Source: Amoebophrya sp. A120
Taxonomy: Eukaryota > Sar > Dinophyceae > Syndiniales > Amoebophryaceae
Length of the DNA: 64,000 bases
Direction of reading: 5' to 3'
Assembly (NCBI GenBank): GCA_905178155.1
Contig: CAJINV010000013.1
Location: 1,202,392-1,266,391, forward strand
Shown here: piece by piece, positions 34,255 through 46,222 of the stretch
Layout: every line of letters starts with the position of its first letter
Position numbering within the stretch: position 1 is the stretch's first letter
The notes under the pieces: model-generated
The model's input: only the letters and a program-made list of their open reading frames with translations
Told to the model about the DNA's origin: nothing
Databases searched by the model: none
Position numbers and translations under genes: made by a program

Positions 34255-35187
34255 TTTGAGTTACTCTAGATGTTGTACTAAGTTTGTTCTCGAGAAGATC
34301 CGGCGCACCATCGCCGGGTGACGCGAATGTACATGACGGGTTTTCCACGATTCGCCCGCGTCGCGAGTAAATAAGAAGCTCAAGCTTCCCACATTGTAGG
34401 ATCTCATCTTTTCGGCGCGATGCCGAATCCAAAGGGAGTAGGCGCAATAAATAGAACACCTTTCTTGTACTGCCAGGAAGCCACAACTTTGGCAAGGTGC
34501 TTCCGCTGTGCTGACGGGGTTTTTTCAAATTGAGGAATTTCATCTGTTCATCTGCCCGCTAAAGAGCGAAGAACGTGTAAAAAAAGTATCTATTTAGAGG
34601 GAGATAATCTTTTCCTACTACTAGTACTAGGTTATGTGCAGAAAATTCGCTGATATCATGTACTATTACTAATTTACGATTATATGATACAAGAAAAAGT
34701 ACTAATTTTTGTCCTTCGTAGAGGTCACTAAAGATTTTGAAAGGGGAAGGGAAAACAAGGAACTCTTACGGGAAAAAAAAGCAACATGATGCGCGCACGC
34801 ATCTGAAAAAAATAAACGTCATAGCTATGGGGTCGTGTAGCTTCCGCGCCTGTCAAGACTGAGAGAGGAAGAGAAGATCGATGAGAATCTGATAATCAAG
34901 TGAAAACGATTTCGAGTAGCCCGCTCGCTGTTGTTTCTTAATGCTTTGCATGTAAGTGCAAATTGCCTTTCAAAAGAAACAATGCCCCAATTTCATTCTG
35001 CATGCAGCAGAGAGGAGCGCCACAAATAAAGTTGGTACTTCTAAGTAGTCATGTTTTCGACGGCTAGATCAAACATGACACCAGCAGTAGTCAACCCCTA
35101 GAGTCGCAAGAAGCTATCTCGCCACTTGAAGATCAAATCCTCCCGATACTCCGAGAGTACCACAGTCAAAGGCCGGTCTGAATAGTG
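34255..35187. other. Intergenic region upstream of beta-mannosidase
   Basis: About 930 bp, AT-rich from 34560 on, no convincing coding sequence or RNA gene. It would hold the mannosidase promoter and the 3' end of the FABP-ACBP gene. Confidence 0.55.
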
Positions 35188-36759
35188 TCAGTGCGTGGCC
35201 CCCCCGGAGGGGTCCACGCCGTGCTTCTTGAGGAGTTCTTGTACTTTTTGCACGTATGTCTTTTCCGCCTCTTCTTTGGGCATTCCCTTGTGTTTTATCC
35301 ACGCGTTGTGCTTGGCGACGTGGTGGGATCCTAGTCTTGCGTCGGCTTTTCCAGTGGGGTGGTCGCCGAAAAGGCCCTGCTTGAAGTACCCATAGAGCTC
35401 CAGCTGCTCCGGGGGAGTCACCTTCCGCCCGAGGCCCTGTATCAGCTCGCAGGCCTCCTCAATGTCGTCCCCGTGGGCCACATTCCATGACTCGTCGCCT
35501 GCGGTGGATGTGAAGTTCAAGTTTCATCTTTGACAATAACTACTTAGCTTTTAACGATGGCAGAAAAAAAAACGCGCCCTCCTCCTACCTCCGCTGCTCT
35601 ACTTCTAGCTACTTCTACACGCAGTAGGTACTAAGACAAGATCATGTTTTTTCTGTCGCCAAAGCAAAACTAAAAACAGCAAACAACTATAAACATACTA
35701 TCTGGCATCCCGATTCGTCGCCAGAATCTCCTGCAGGTGACACCGTCGTAGGTGATCTCCCAAATGATTTCTTCATTGTCGGGCGAGACGTGCCGAATTT
35801 GCTGGATCTCCTGCCCCCATCGTGTGTAAACGAGTAACTCCAGCTTCTTATCTGTCCACTTCGCCTTGCAATCCAGCGGCCCGTCGAAAGTCATCAGCTT
35901 TTGCGACACGTAGTCATCTGTTGAAGTCATGGATCAAAAAAGTTTTTAGCATGCTGAACTCGGGATGATTGAAGGAAGCTAACATCCTCCCGGCAAAAGC
36001 AAATTCATTCCGTGCCACTGGGTAGCTAATGTTGGCTGCGTCTTTACGGCAAGCTTCAATTTCTTAGCGGCACGAAAATCAAGATTACCATCAAATTCAC
36101 CTATGATATTGAATAACGTCATTTCTGAATAAAAGTAAAAAATCTCCAATACCGACGCCAATTTTGATTTCTTGCTTGACGCTTCTGCCCATGCCGAAGG
36201 TTTCGATTTGCATGATGTTCGTGTCTTTGTCGTCGAGCGAGACCTTCATCATCGATCGGCCCGCACCGTACTTGACGGCCGTCATGGCCTGCTGCTGGTA
36301 GTCGCTGACGCCCACCTGCTCGGCGAGCTCCTTGGCCTTGACCACGCCCTGCTGCACCCAGAGCCCGGAGAACCGCTGCGCCACCTCCTCCAGCGTGTCC
36401 ACCACTATCTCCTTCGCCTTCCGTCGGTCCGCCAGCACCTTTCCGGGCGACCGGTGCTGCGTGGTGAGGCGCTCCCGGAGCGACTTCGGGGCCTCCACCA
36501 CCTCCTCCTCCTGCACCGGTTCCTCCGCGGCGGCCTTGCCGCCGCCGCAGCAGCCCCCGCCCTTCTTCTTCTTCACCGGGGCGGCCGCGGGGGCGGCCGG
36601 CTTGGCGGTCTCCGCCTCATCCGCGGGCTTGTCCAGCTCCGTGGACCCGCCCAGATTGGTCTCCGCGACCGTGGCGGCGGCCTCGTCCAGCAGCTTCTGC
36701 GTCTTCTCCAGCTCCTGGATATCCACCTGGTTGGGATCCACCGGGGCGTCGTCCGGCAT
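35188..36759 (-). CDS. FABP-like / acyl-CoA-binding (ACBP) fusion protein
   Basis: Exons 36759-36153, 35917-35699, 35498-35188; introns 35918-36152 and 35499-35698 are GT-AG and both phases match; 378 aa. ATG at 36759 starts MPDDAPVDPNQVD. Residues 1-~120: Ala/Lys/Glu-rich, with KKKKGGGCCGGG. Residues ~130-270 follow the fatty-acid-binding-protein layout: FSGLWVQQ (cf. F-x-G-x-W), LAEQVGVSDYQQQ, strand repeats, IKIGVDDYVSQ, FDGPLDCKAKW, and the terminal YDGVTCRRFWRR (cf. GVTCTRVYE). Residues ~275-378: ACBP domain, with LELYGYFKQGLFGD, KHNAWIKHKGMPKEEAEKTYV. The domain pair suggests cytosolic handling of both free fatty acids and acyl-CoA esters. FABP assignment is by pattern, ACBP is clear. 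Confidence 0.85.
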
Positions 36760-37972
36760 CCTCCTGGTCGTCGCGCCCGCTGTACGCGATGGGGAAGCAA
36801 TCAGCAAAAATCTAGTTGTTTCGACTGAAAAGTTTCTTGTTACAGCCCTGTCTTTACCGAGAGGGCCTGGGTCGTTTAGGGAGGATTATCCCCTACGTTA
36901 CGATCATCATAAATCAAGTGGGGGACGAAGAGGCACCGCACTCTGCACAGAGAGTTGCGGTACAAATTCCACTCGCACTGTAGCAGTACTAGGACTAGCG
37001 CAAATAAAGTAGTCTTACTGGGGAAAATAACAGACACGGGGAAATCCTGTTTCGCGAAGGTTGTATAGTGTATTTGTAGTCGATTCATTGCAGCATTATT
37101 TTGGACGACATGCTTGTTAGTACGATAGTCTACAACCAAAGGAGCATCGCGCTACCTCTGTTCATCACGAATCACGTAAATCGCTACTTACCGAGGTTTT
37201 TTTGTCAAGCTGTCACTAACTCCGGTGCCTGTTCCGATTAATGTGTACTTATCATCCGGGATGAAATCTTCTGCACGATAGTACAATCTGCTGCACGATA
37301 CTTTGGCTTTCAACCGAGCACTGACATTCACCTACAAATAGAATCTACGTACCGATCAGTGATTGTTTTTTTTCTGTACGAGAGATGTCCTTGTTGCACG
37401 AACCGATGAGAGTTGTTTTTCTTTCTCTCTAAAACTATCGATCCGTAGTAAAGTCGGAGGATGAAAGTGTGTGAGAGTTTAGAACGCGAAGAATCACGCT
37501 GACCCGCCGTCTAGCGACTCTTCGTCACAAGCATCGGCCAGGTCGTATCTGCTTTTGAATAATCTCTTCCAGTCTTTTCATTTTGCAGTCTAGGCTTACT
37601 TTGCTACAACATCTGACCAAAAGTTGAATTGACATCATGCTTGTCTCTCTTCTTCTGTGTGAAATCTACAACTCGCATACGACAATTGTTGACACCAATG
37701 AATGTTCTTACACAATGTTGACCTAAAGAACTTGTACTTGAACCAACTTGTTACATAAACGCAAAAATATACGAAGCTTTTACACTTCGTATCGTCATGT
37801 CGCTAGATGTAGGAGTACTACATCCTGCGGAGACAAGGATAGAGTCCGTGAAAACCAATACTAAAGCTGCTGAAAAATGAAGACATACAGAGAGTTTCGT
37901 TTTCTTTTGCTTGAAAAAATTCAATAATATCTAGCTACCAGGCATTTCACACGCATGCATTTGGAGGACTTT
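36760..37972. other. Intergenic region, 1.2 kb
   Basis: AT-rich with short ORFs only (largest 87 codons, 37139-36876 minus). No RNA gene or repeat recognised. Confidence 0.55.
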
Positions 37973-40900
37973 TCAAAGCCCGCCCCCGAAACAGCCCCCG
38001 CCGCGAAAAAATAGCGATCGAAGCAGGGAATGCGGCGACCGCCTCCGTCCGGCGTAGCAGGCCAGCACCGGCGTCGCAGTTCCCGGGCTCCCGGGTGGTG
38101 TGGCGTTGGGGCTGGAGCTGGGACTCGCCGTTGCGCTGGAGCGACCAGAGGGTCGCGTGGCGGTGCTGCTTCGCGACGAAGCTGCGTCACCATAATTTAT
38201 TCGACGAGGGGAACCCGCCGACGACGAGGGACTGCCGCGAGAGCTGGGCGTCATCGAAGAAGGTAATGGAGGAGAGGAGCCAGGCACGCTACAGGTAGTA
38301 GAACGGCCTCCCGAAGATGACGCTGCTGGGGAGTTGTAGGACCCATTAGCCTCTCCCTCGTCCCTTTGGTGGCTTTCGAACAAGTCCTGGCCGTCGCAAT
38401 AGAGCTCGTATTCGCAGCTGTTCCCCGGTAGTCCCCCGTAGTTCCTTGTCGTTTCTTCTATACCGTTCTTTGAATCTCTCGCTGCGAGCCCCGCACTGGC
38501 TGCCGCGGTGGTGGTCCATCGCGGTGAACCGTCAAAAACGCGGTCGGCTCGGTTTGAAGACAGAAAAATCGTCATCTCGCTTTCGAGAGGATTTTCCGCC
38601 TTGACGTGCCAAAAAACACTGAAATACTCGTCCGCGGCATGTGCACCATCATTCGCCGTTGTTCTCGTCCTCGTGCTTCCTGCTTTGCTGTTCCGTCGCT
38701 CGAGTGAAGATCCAGTCCGCATGGGTATCGGCAGTCCGCCAGTGCGGCGCAAGTGTTTTACCTCCGGCACGTCGGTACCTCTTTCCGCCGTCGACGAGGG
38801 CGTGAATCGGATTTCCTCTGTGAAGCCCGCGAGTGGTGAGTTGATGTTGTGATCCCTACCGTGGTGACCCTGAGCAGCGTGGCGAAATAAATTCAGCGTT
38901 ATTTGGAACGCGGTTCGCCGATGGTACTTCTGCAACCAGACATAGGTTCGCTCCAGCGTGGTCTCCTGCGACGTCCCATCGTTCTGATGTGCGCTATAAG
39001 TTTTTGCCTCGTCGTGGCTTGTTGTTGTTTCACGACTTCCCCCAGTAGCTCCATTTGTTCTTCCTTCACAAGAAGAAAATGCAGGCACAGTACATCGCCC
39101 ACCACTTCCGCACCGTGGTGCTTCCACGGGGCCACCCTCATCTGCCCCTTGTCTCGCTTTGCGCCGCAACAGCTCCCTTCCGATCCACTTCGCCAGAAAC
39201 CGCCCCGTCAAGACCCGGTGCACCGACACTTGGTCTTCGGATCGCGTCCACCGCTTCAGCTCGCGCTGTCGACGAAAGTAGAAGGTCGACTCGATGCCGT
39301 CGCATTCCGCGGACTCGGGCGGAGGCACGCCTCTGGGCCGGTGGAACGCGCAGCGAGGATCGGTTTTGTCCCAGGACGTTGCGGGATCCTCGTGTGGTTG
39401 CCTGCTGCTGTGGGTGAGCAATGTAGGCTGCTGTCGGGACAGGCTTTCGACCGCACAAGAGCTGGATGACGACGAGGACGAGGACGATCTCTGCGCGTGG
39501 TCGACGCTGCTCGTCGGGCCTTGTTCAATTTCTTCACTACACGTGTTCCTCTTCACCCCCCCGCAGCCAGCATCTGGTCCTCGTCCATAATGCGCAGCAG
39601 TAGTGGAAGATGCAATGCAAGTAGAAGCCGTAGATACTGTTTCCGACGAAGTCGTGTTCGTAGCCGTAATAGTACTCATCCGCCTGTTGCAAAAGGCATG
39701 GTCCCCATGATTTTTACCATTGGTACTAAAGAATTGGAAGCCCTTTGGCAACAGAAAGGAAGATATCCCGTGGTTCGACGCCGCGTGGTATTCTTTGCCG
39801 CGCCACAGCACATACGAAGGCCAGCGCGGCTCCAGGGTAATCTGCTCACGGCCGTCGGCAGTAGAAGCGGTGCCACCACTGCTGGGCGAAGAGGGCGAGG
39901 AGGTTACACCCCCGTTGCGGCTTTTTACCCAATATGTGTCCTCGAGCTCGTCAAACATCGCTTGAGGTTTGCCAGTTGGATGCACTAGCGGATTAGTAGT
40001 GAGTTCCGGGCCCGCTGGCCCCAGGTCTTGGTTGCGCAGATGAAGATGATCATGCGTCATCAGATTACCGTAATGGTTTCTCGGCCAGTGAAGTAGCTCC
40101 GCATTTTGCCGCTGCTGCACTCTGGCTTCGTTCCGAGCGTGCGCCCGGGCGCGGCTAGCCGCGTACAACTTTTTATCGAACAGATCATCAAAGAGAAACG
40201 GATAGTAGCCGGAAACGCAGCCGCGGTCCGTGGAAGAATTGCTCTTGGTTCTTTTACCGCCACTCTCGGTGGATGCAGTGGAAACACTACCGCTGGCGGG
40301 GGCAACGCCGCGAGCACGATCCTGCTCGTTGCCTCTTTCTCTTGAAGGTACTCCGGCATAATGTAGTCCGCTAGCAATCCTAGCTGCTGCTGCTGCTTCC
40401 GATGTGCCATTTCCTGTTGTGCTCTCAACACGACGCGGCGGCGGCGCAAATACACCGTCGGAAGTCGATTGAGAATCATCTTCCCTTATTCCCAGTGGCG
40501 GGCGAGGCGCCACGGCTTCATCTGGTCGCGCTGCTGCTGCTGGCACGTCTGTCTGCTGGATTTCGATTTCATCACTGCTGCTGGTGCTTTCCGTGTCTTC
40601 GATTGTGTCCTTCCGAAAGCGGAATTTCGAAAATTGCCGGATCAACGAAAGCACATTGTCGTCAAAGCTGCCGCGCTTTAGCTGTGGAGGGAGGAGGGAA
40701 TTTTCCGACATTGTAGTTTCGCCTGCTCCAACAGTTTTTTCGTCTTTATTTTCATCTTCGGGGGATGACAAAGCCGCAGCAGGTCCCGAAACCGCACTGC
40801 CATCGAGGAAGAACCGTTTCTCATAGTACCTTTCTGGTCGTGTAATCGTTGCACCATTGAGCTGGGACTGATTTGGTTGCTTTGCGGATGAGAGCCCAAT

Positions 40901-41233
40901 GATCGCCTCGGCAGGTATACTGTCGGCAGCCGCCGCCTGAAGATCCTGACGCAGCTTAGTGTTTTTAGCGACGAGAGGTGGGACGGCCTCGCCGCTGCCC
41001 ATGTCTTCATCGTGGTAAGAAAAGTCCCGCAACGTCAAGACTGCGCCTAGATCCAGCGGCTGTGTCTTTTTCGCTTTCGTCGTTGTCGCGAGAGCAAGCG
41101 CCGATGGGTGGCGACGACTAATAACGGCCAGGGCAACGAAGCAAAAATGACACCAAAGCGATGATGGTGGTTTGGCCGGTGCGCTGCGCCTTCTTTCTCG
41201 TGGTCCACTACTCAGAAACATTTGTGCGCGCAT
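37973..41233 (-). CDS. Low-complexity hypothetical protein, about 1,086 aa, single exon
   Basis: One long open frame without introns. The start is a choice between ATG 41233 (MRAQMFLSSGPRE) and ATG 41371; the stretch between them is AT-rich and reads like a 5' leader, so 41233 is preferred. The N-terminus has basic residues then a hydrophobic run (LWCHFCFVALAVIS) that could be a signal anchor. Most of the chain is Ser/Thr/Gly/Arg-rich, with some ordered-looking segments: EPRWPSYVLWRGKEYHAAS, HRRTAFQITLNLFRHAAQGH, FSVFWHVKAENPLESEMTIF. The end is Ser/Pro-rich then Arg/Gly-rich. No family recognised. Codon use resembles the neighbours, and the length of the open frame supports coding. Confidence 0.7.
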   Translation of the reverse strand: MRAQMFLSSGPRERRRSAPAKPPSSLWCHFCFVALAVISRRHPSALALATTTKAKKTQPLDLGAVLTLRDFSYHDEDMGSGEAVPPLVAKNTKLRQDLQAAAADSIPAEAIIGLSSAKQPNQSQLNGATITRPERYYEKRFFLDGSAVSGPAAALSSPEDENKDEKTVGAGETTMSENSLLPPQLKRGSFDDNVLSLIRQFSKFRFRKDTIEDTESTSSSDEIEIQQTDVPAAAARPDEAVAPRPPLGIREDDSQSTSDGVFAPPPRRVESTTGNGTSEAAAAARIASGLHYAGVPSRERGNEQDRARGVAPASGSVSTASTESGGKRTKSNSSTDRGCVSGYYPFLFDDLFDKKLYAASRARAHARNEARVQQRQNAELLHWPRNHYGNLMTHDHLHLRNQDLGPAGPELTTNPLVHPTGKPQAMFDELEDTYWVKSRNGGVTSSPSSPSSGGTASTADGREQITLEPRWPSYVLWRGKEYHAASNHGISSFLLPKGFQFFSTNGKNHGDHAFCNRRMSTITATNTTSSETVSTASTCIASSTTAAHYGRGPDAGCGGVKRNTCSEEIEQGPTSSVDHAQRSSSSSSSSSSCAVESLSRQQPTLLTHSSRQPHEDPATSWDKTDPRCAFHRPRGVPPPESAECDGIESTFYFRRQRELKRWTRSEDQVSVHRVLTGRFLAKWIGRELLRRKARQGADEGGPVEAPRCGSGGRCTVPAFSSCEGRTNGATGGSRETTTSHDEAKTYSAHQNDGTSQETTLERTYVWLQKYHRRTAFQITLNLFRHAAQGHHGRDHNINSPLAGFTEEIRFTPSSTAERGTDVPEVKHLRRTGGLPIPMRTGSSLERRNSKAGSTRTRTTANDGAHAADEYFSVFWHVKAENPLESEMTIFLSSNRADRVFDGSPRWTTTAAASAGLAARDSKNGIEETTRNYGGLPGNSCEYELYCDGQDLFESHQRDEGEANGSYNSPAASSSGGRSTTCSVPGSSPPLPSSMTPSSRGSPSSSAGSPRRINYGDAASSRSSTATRPSGRSSATASPSSSPNATPPGSPGTATPVLACYAGRRRSPHSLLRSLFFRGGGCFGGGL

Positions 41234-42688
41234 CGCAAATCTGACGTAAAGTTTGAAGGAAGAAAATAGGATACTTAGCTTGTGGACAGACCAAAATAAA
41301 CGACAGACCAAAACTACATTTTTGGTGCTATAGGAAGTAGACAAAGCAAGCACGTAGTGGAGAGCAATCATTGGGCTTGCGTCTGGGCGCGTGAAAAAAA
41401 GGAAAACATGAGTACAACCAACGCGTGCCCGATCGTCATTCAACCCTCAAAACCAACGAGACGCTTTGCGTTCCATAAAGATCCAGCCATGATTTCTTCT
41501 TCTCCTCTTGCGCTACTTGAAACAGAAAACGACCGCAAAAACACACACACAACTTTACAGCCCGTTTCCGGATGCCTTTGTTGCACCCCTCCATAGCGGT
41601 CTCTTTCGTATCTCGTTTTCCGTTCCCCACAGGAGACTAAGTTTTTTGTTACAACGAACGGATCCTGCCGCGTGAGAAATCCTGCTGCTGCTTGTCAAAA
41701 TTGGATGCTAGAAGTAACGGGCTGAAAAAGTTCTATTTGGCGCCGACGTGCCTGTGCCGTCTGCTCCTCTGCACGGGCTTTTGTCTTGCTTTCGCATAAT
41801 AAATTCATCTTCTGCTTAATAAAATACAATCTGCTTTTTATAAGTACAAAACATTTTCCGAAACTGCTGGCGAAATACTTTATTCTTTTCACGATAATCG
41901 GGAAGAGGCAGTGCTGTGCCTGCCTACCGTCCACCTGTCGGTCTTCGTAGCAATAGCTCGCTGCGTGATAAAATTACCTGTACTGATCAAATGCTCTGCT
42001 GCTGCTGTACTGTCTAGTAAAATTCGTCTAGTGAAATTAAACATGAAGGTGCTGAAACTGAAACGCTTTATTTTTGGAAGCTGAAAACATTAAAACAGGC
42101 GTGGCAAGAATTTTTGCCACGAGGAAGTTGAAACCGGCTTTTCTTCTGTGCTGTTGCTATCTCCGAGCGCCGCGTGACGATTGCAACAATTTTAGTGTAA
42201 ATGACAAAATAGAAGGAGAGTTGCTGTAGAGTGCGTATCTCTAGTTAGCGAAAAAGTACGATCGATGTTCCTTCTTGTTTTGCCAGTGCCGAGGCAGAAA
42301 TAAACAAGGTAGGATTTTTATAGCATCAAATCGTTCGTCCACAACTTGAGATGGGAATATGTTCGCAACACCGTGGCCGCATCTTGATTCTACAGTCTCG
42401 TTTCCTTTCTGTTCTCCTTCTCATCTTGTCGAAACAAAATTTTTCTCGTCTGCTTGTTGAAAATTTTTCTTCACCCACTGAAATACCTGAGACGAATTTT
42501 CACGACATATTTTTCTTCTCATGCTACTTTCTGGACACGATGCAACAAGAAGGAACTCCCTACTTCCGAACATGTTGGTTGCAACCTAATGACATCAGGA
42601 CCAGGAAATTCCAATTCTACAATGTCAATGGTACTAAACAACCACCGGTGATGAACGAAAAACAAAAAAAACTGTACCACAAGCAGCT
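41234..42688. other. Intergenic region, 1.45 kb
   Basis: AT-rich; only short ORFs. A hairpin GTGGCAA-GAATT-TTGCCAC sits near 42104-42122. Nothing else recognised. Confidence 0.5.
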
Positions 42689-43736
42689 TCACGCCTTCTG
42701 CATGTTGAGGGTGTACTGCAGGCAGTCCAGTCCTTTGGGCGTGAACCGGGTGGCCGGCGGGGGGTAGGCGTCCTTGGTGGTGCTGCTGCCCTCGATTTCG
42801 CCCGGGGGCAACCAGGACACGTAGCTGGACGCGGAGTTGAACCCAGTTCCCTCGCCGTAGATTGCCGGGGTGTAGGGCTTTTCCTTTTCTATCGCCGATC
42901 CCACGTTCCCGTGTACCGAGTTCAGGTACGCCGATGTTTGCGGAGTGAAGGTGCTGAAGGTTGATATTATAAATCGATGTTGTCTTGACTCTTGAGAAAA
43001 CAAGTCGTGGTGATTGCTTCACTCTGAAGATGAGTCACAGACATAAGAGACCTCCAAATAAGACGCAAAAGACACAACAACTCATGGAGATTTCACCATG
43101 CTGCATGCTTACCCGAAATTCAAATCATAGGTGCAGCTGCAAACGCATTTATATATACCACATTTTTTCGTCCTCTGCGGTGAGCGATTCCGCCTGTGCC
43201 TCGACCCCCCGGTAGTTCAGGACCGCCTTTGGCGGTGGTGGTGGCGCCTCGTTGAGAATCAATTTCCTGTTTGGCAGGGGTTCGTACGTGACGTGCTTGC
43301 CCACACGGTAGTTCACGAGTGGATCCTCCGGATTGATGGCTGTTTTTTTTTCATGAACAAAATCAGACTCCTGCTTGAGCAGGTTTCGCTCGGTCGTCGA
43401 CCCACAAAAATGTCCTTCTGGTTCTAGCTGAACTGAATGACGCATGCCAATAGATGATGCGTACACGTAGTTCTGCCCTACTGAAAAGAAAACACGACCA
43501 TCTTCTCATTAACAAAAGAACGAAAGCTTACGTTCCTTCGGCAAGGCATTTGGTGCGGGGATCGAGTAGCCGAACTTTTGCTTGGCGCCGTGCTCGTGAC
43601 CGCTGTAGCCCGGCGGAAATCGGCTGCGCGGGTGGGTCTTGCACTCGTTCATCTCATTGTAGGTCGACTCAAGCGTGCCCTGCGGGTTGTTGCCCACATT
43701 GGGCACGAAGCCCTTCGGATAGTACCGATCCGTCAT
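42689..43736 (-). CDS. Hypothetical 244-aa protein with Pro/Tyr/Gly motifs (possibly axonemal)
   Basis: Exons 43736-43532, 43423-43159, 42953-42689; introns 43424-43531 and 42954-43158 are GT-AG and phases agree. Rich in Pro, Tyr, Gly and Asn with little predicted secondary structure: NVGNNPQGTLESTYNEM, RFPPGYSGHEHGAKQKFGYS, PLVNYRVGKHVTYEPLPNRK, KPYTPAIYGEGTG, RFTPKGLDCLQYTLNMQKA. The PPGYSGH...FGYS pattern recalls small microtubule-inner or ciliary proteins of the FAM166 type. That is a resemblance, not an assignment. Confidence 0.75.
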
Positions 43737-44881
43737 GGCTTGTTCTTACCACAAATTCCCACTTCTGTAGTGTCCTTCTACACGCGAAAAAAAAACTACA
43801 CTTATTTTGTTGACGACTTCTCGGTTGTTTGCCCGAACGATATTGCCGCGTAGCGACTTTTGCGACGCTACCCTTCTGCCGCGGCAACAAACGGTGGTGA
43901 TGCTACGAAACAGCCGGGAGGGAAACTGAGAATAAAATCAACAATGTTGCGCAACTACTAGTGAGACCGTTCATGATGCGCCAAGTACGCTAGTACTGTC
44001 GGAGCCGGAAGAACGAAGAAAAAGTCATTTCAAGCTGCACGACGGGGGGTTGTACGTACTTCTACCTTCTACCAACGACAAAAACTCCCTTTACTTGACG
44101 TGGTACGATGTTGCTCTATTCAAACTAAGCGTCGCACGATCGGTATTTTTCTCTCTTGCATCTCCTCTGACAGCATGCTAGTCCGAGAAGGTACGTCACA
44201 GGAACGACCCTGTATAGTAACTTCTTGCTCTTGGAGAACTAGAGAGAACGAACTGCAGGCAGCGTGTAGTAGTCATGTACGAACGTACTACGAGGACGGA
44301 GTGTACAAATTCATTCCCGACCTTCGATAATATTGTACCTCTTTGAGCCCTGTACTCATTTCTGCTCTCTACCTCGGTTTTTTTTTTACTGCGTGCCAAA
44401 TGAGCTCAACGAAACGCGACTTTTCTAAAAATGAATTACGTGCGTACAAGTTCGGTCTTTCAGTTTTTCTTGAGCAGCGGGCACGACGTCGAGTCTCGAT
44501 AGCAAAAAGAGGCGCGACCAGAGAACAGCCATACAAGAACTGGTACGACGCTGCCGTTGGCTGACCAGACATATCTGCTCACTTTGCATCTGAACGAAGA
44601 ACGAAGCTGCTGCTGGTAGCGTGAGCAAATAAATCGGAGTGCCTTAAATAATCCTAATTTCTGGGAAAAAGTCAAAGTGGGCTTGTCGTGATGGTCATGC
44701 CCGTACGAGAGGATTTGTTCGTTTCACGGGCTTGCGTGGTCATGCAGCATTTCCTGTAGCGGTGCAAAGTCGTAAGGCACATCCGCAAAATCGACGCCCT
44801 ACTGCAGTACTCGCACCAAGGTAAGGCCGTCTGCGATGCCCACTGGTATGCTTGGAAAGCCGCATTTATTTGTTCTGGCGT
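43737..44881. other. Intergenic region, 1.1 kb
   Basis: No convincing gene. Several ORFs of 60-75 codons overlap on both strands with no motifs. Confidence 0.5.
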
Positions 44882-46222
44882 TTAGTCGGACATGCATGGA
44901 CATGCAAATAAAAATCTAGTCGGACATCGAATTTCTTTGTCGCTGGATACATTCTTGCTACGCCCACCATCTTTCTTCATACACGTCATCGACAGCTGCC
45001 ATCTAATTTCCTTACTCAAGGCTAAGATCGGAGTTTGACCAGGCCGAAAAAAATACTGCTTTACTGTTCCCCGATGGATACGCAGGACGATGTCGACCCG
45101 AGGATCACTCGCGAGTTTCTCGTTTACCGCCTGGATTCCCTTTGCGTCCGCGGTTTTTTGGTCCTCGGGGGGCAAGATGAATTTGCCGAAGTACAGAGTG
45201 TTATCTATGGCGATGATCCCGTTCTTCTTGACCAACTGGAGTGCGCACTCGTAGTAATTTGGGTAGTTCGCTTTGTCTGCGTCGATAAAGCAGAGGTCGA
45301 GCGATATTCTGATTAAAAACGACCCTGCTCCGTATTTGTTGCACAAATCTGCAATGGATCATGCACAGAAAAGAATGAATGGCTTCTTATGCGCAGCCCC
45401 ATGAGGAGCACTTCGTAGTGGTGTTTCTGAAATATTTTCAATCATGTCCTAATCGGGATAAGTAAAGCGGTCAGGAAGTTGTGATGCGACATCTCATAGC
45501 CACGAACGGCTGCACTACGCGTCGGAATTATAAAATGCGGAGTTCATCACAAAGCTGCCTCTGGGTTTGTCTAGCAGATTTCCCTTCTTGCCTACGAGAA
45601 CGTGGGGACCAGGTCATGTATTTTTACTCAGCGTAAATGATTTTTTGTAGTTTTCGAACCTATCGTTTAACATCTCCTGCATCTTCTGTAATGCAGGGCC
45701 GACTCGGAAATCAATCTTGCTGCTGACGTTCGCCTTTTCCCAGAATTTTTTTCCGGTCGCTGCGAAATCTGCGGACACGTCCAGACCAACAACCAGTCCG
45801 TCTTTCGGCAGCGCCTGCGCGAAGAGCAACGTCGTGCTACCCCGGAACACCCCGACCTCGAGAACCTTCTTCGCGTCTATCAGCTTGCACAGCCAGGAAA
45901 GAAACAGCGCTTCGTCGGGCGATCCCATCATGTTGGCCTGCGGTAGCGCAGCGATTTCGTCCTCCATGGCCTTAAATTCCGACGTCACAAAGTTACTGTT
46001 GTAATCCAGTAGGTAGCTGTAGGTCTCCGGCACCTGCGCAACGGTCGGCGGTAACTGGTGCTTTGCCACGTTCTGGATTTGCTTATGGCGTTCGTTGGTT
46101 TGGTTTGTTGACAGTTCCGGGTTTAACCCGGCACCCTGGTCACAACACGGCAGGGTTTTTGCGAGCGTGGAGAGGAAGGAAGACAGCATTTTTGTTTGCT
46201 TCAGCCAAAACTTCTGGAGCAT
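44882..46222 (-). CDS. Class I SAM-dependent O-methyltransferase (caffeoyl-CoA OMT type)
   Basis: Transfers methyl from S-adenosylmethionine to a small hydroxylated acceptor. Exons 46222-45636 and 45299-44882 around an introner; 334 aa as read. Seen: N-terminal extension of ~60 residues, then the OMT core: SPDEALFLSWLCKLIDAKKV, SAM motif I LEVGVFRGSTTLLFAQALP, GLVVGLDVSADFAATGKKFW, and, recreated at the junction, FDLCFIDADKANYPNYYECA, followed by GIIAIDNTLYFGKF. These match the metal-dependent plant CCoAOMT / animal COMTD1 group. The C-terminal ~45 residues after VDIVLRIHRG do not resemble the family's usual ending; a small intron starting near GTAAAGCAG may have been read through, so the stop at 44882 is uncertain. 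Confidence 0.88.
45305..45635. mobile_element. Introner element, family 2, with degenerate target repeat
   Basis: 331 bp, TATTCTGATTAAAAACG to ATTTTTACTCAGCGTA. The flanking 5-mers differ: AGCGA (45300-45304) and AATGA (45636-45640). Keeping the upstream copy gives SFDLCFIDADK, keeping the downstream copy gives SLDLCFIDADK; both are in frame, the first fits the OMT family better. Probably an older insertion. Confidence 0.85.
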
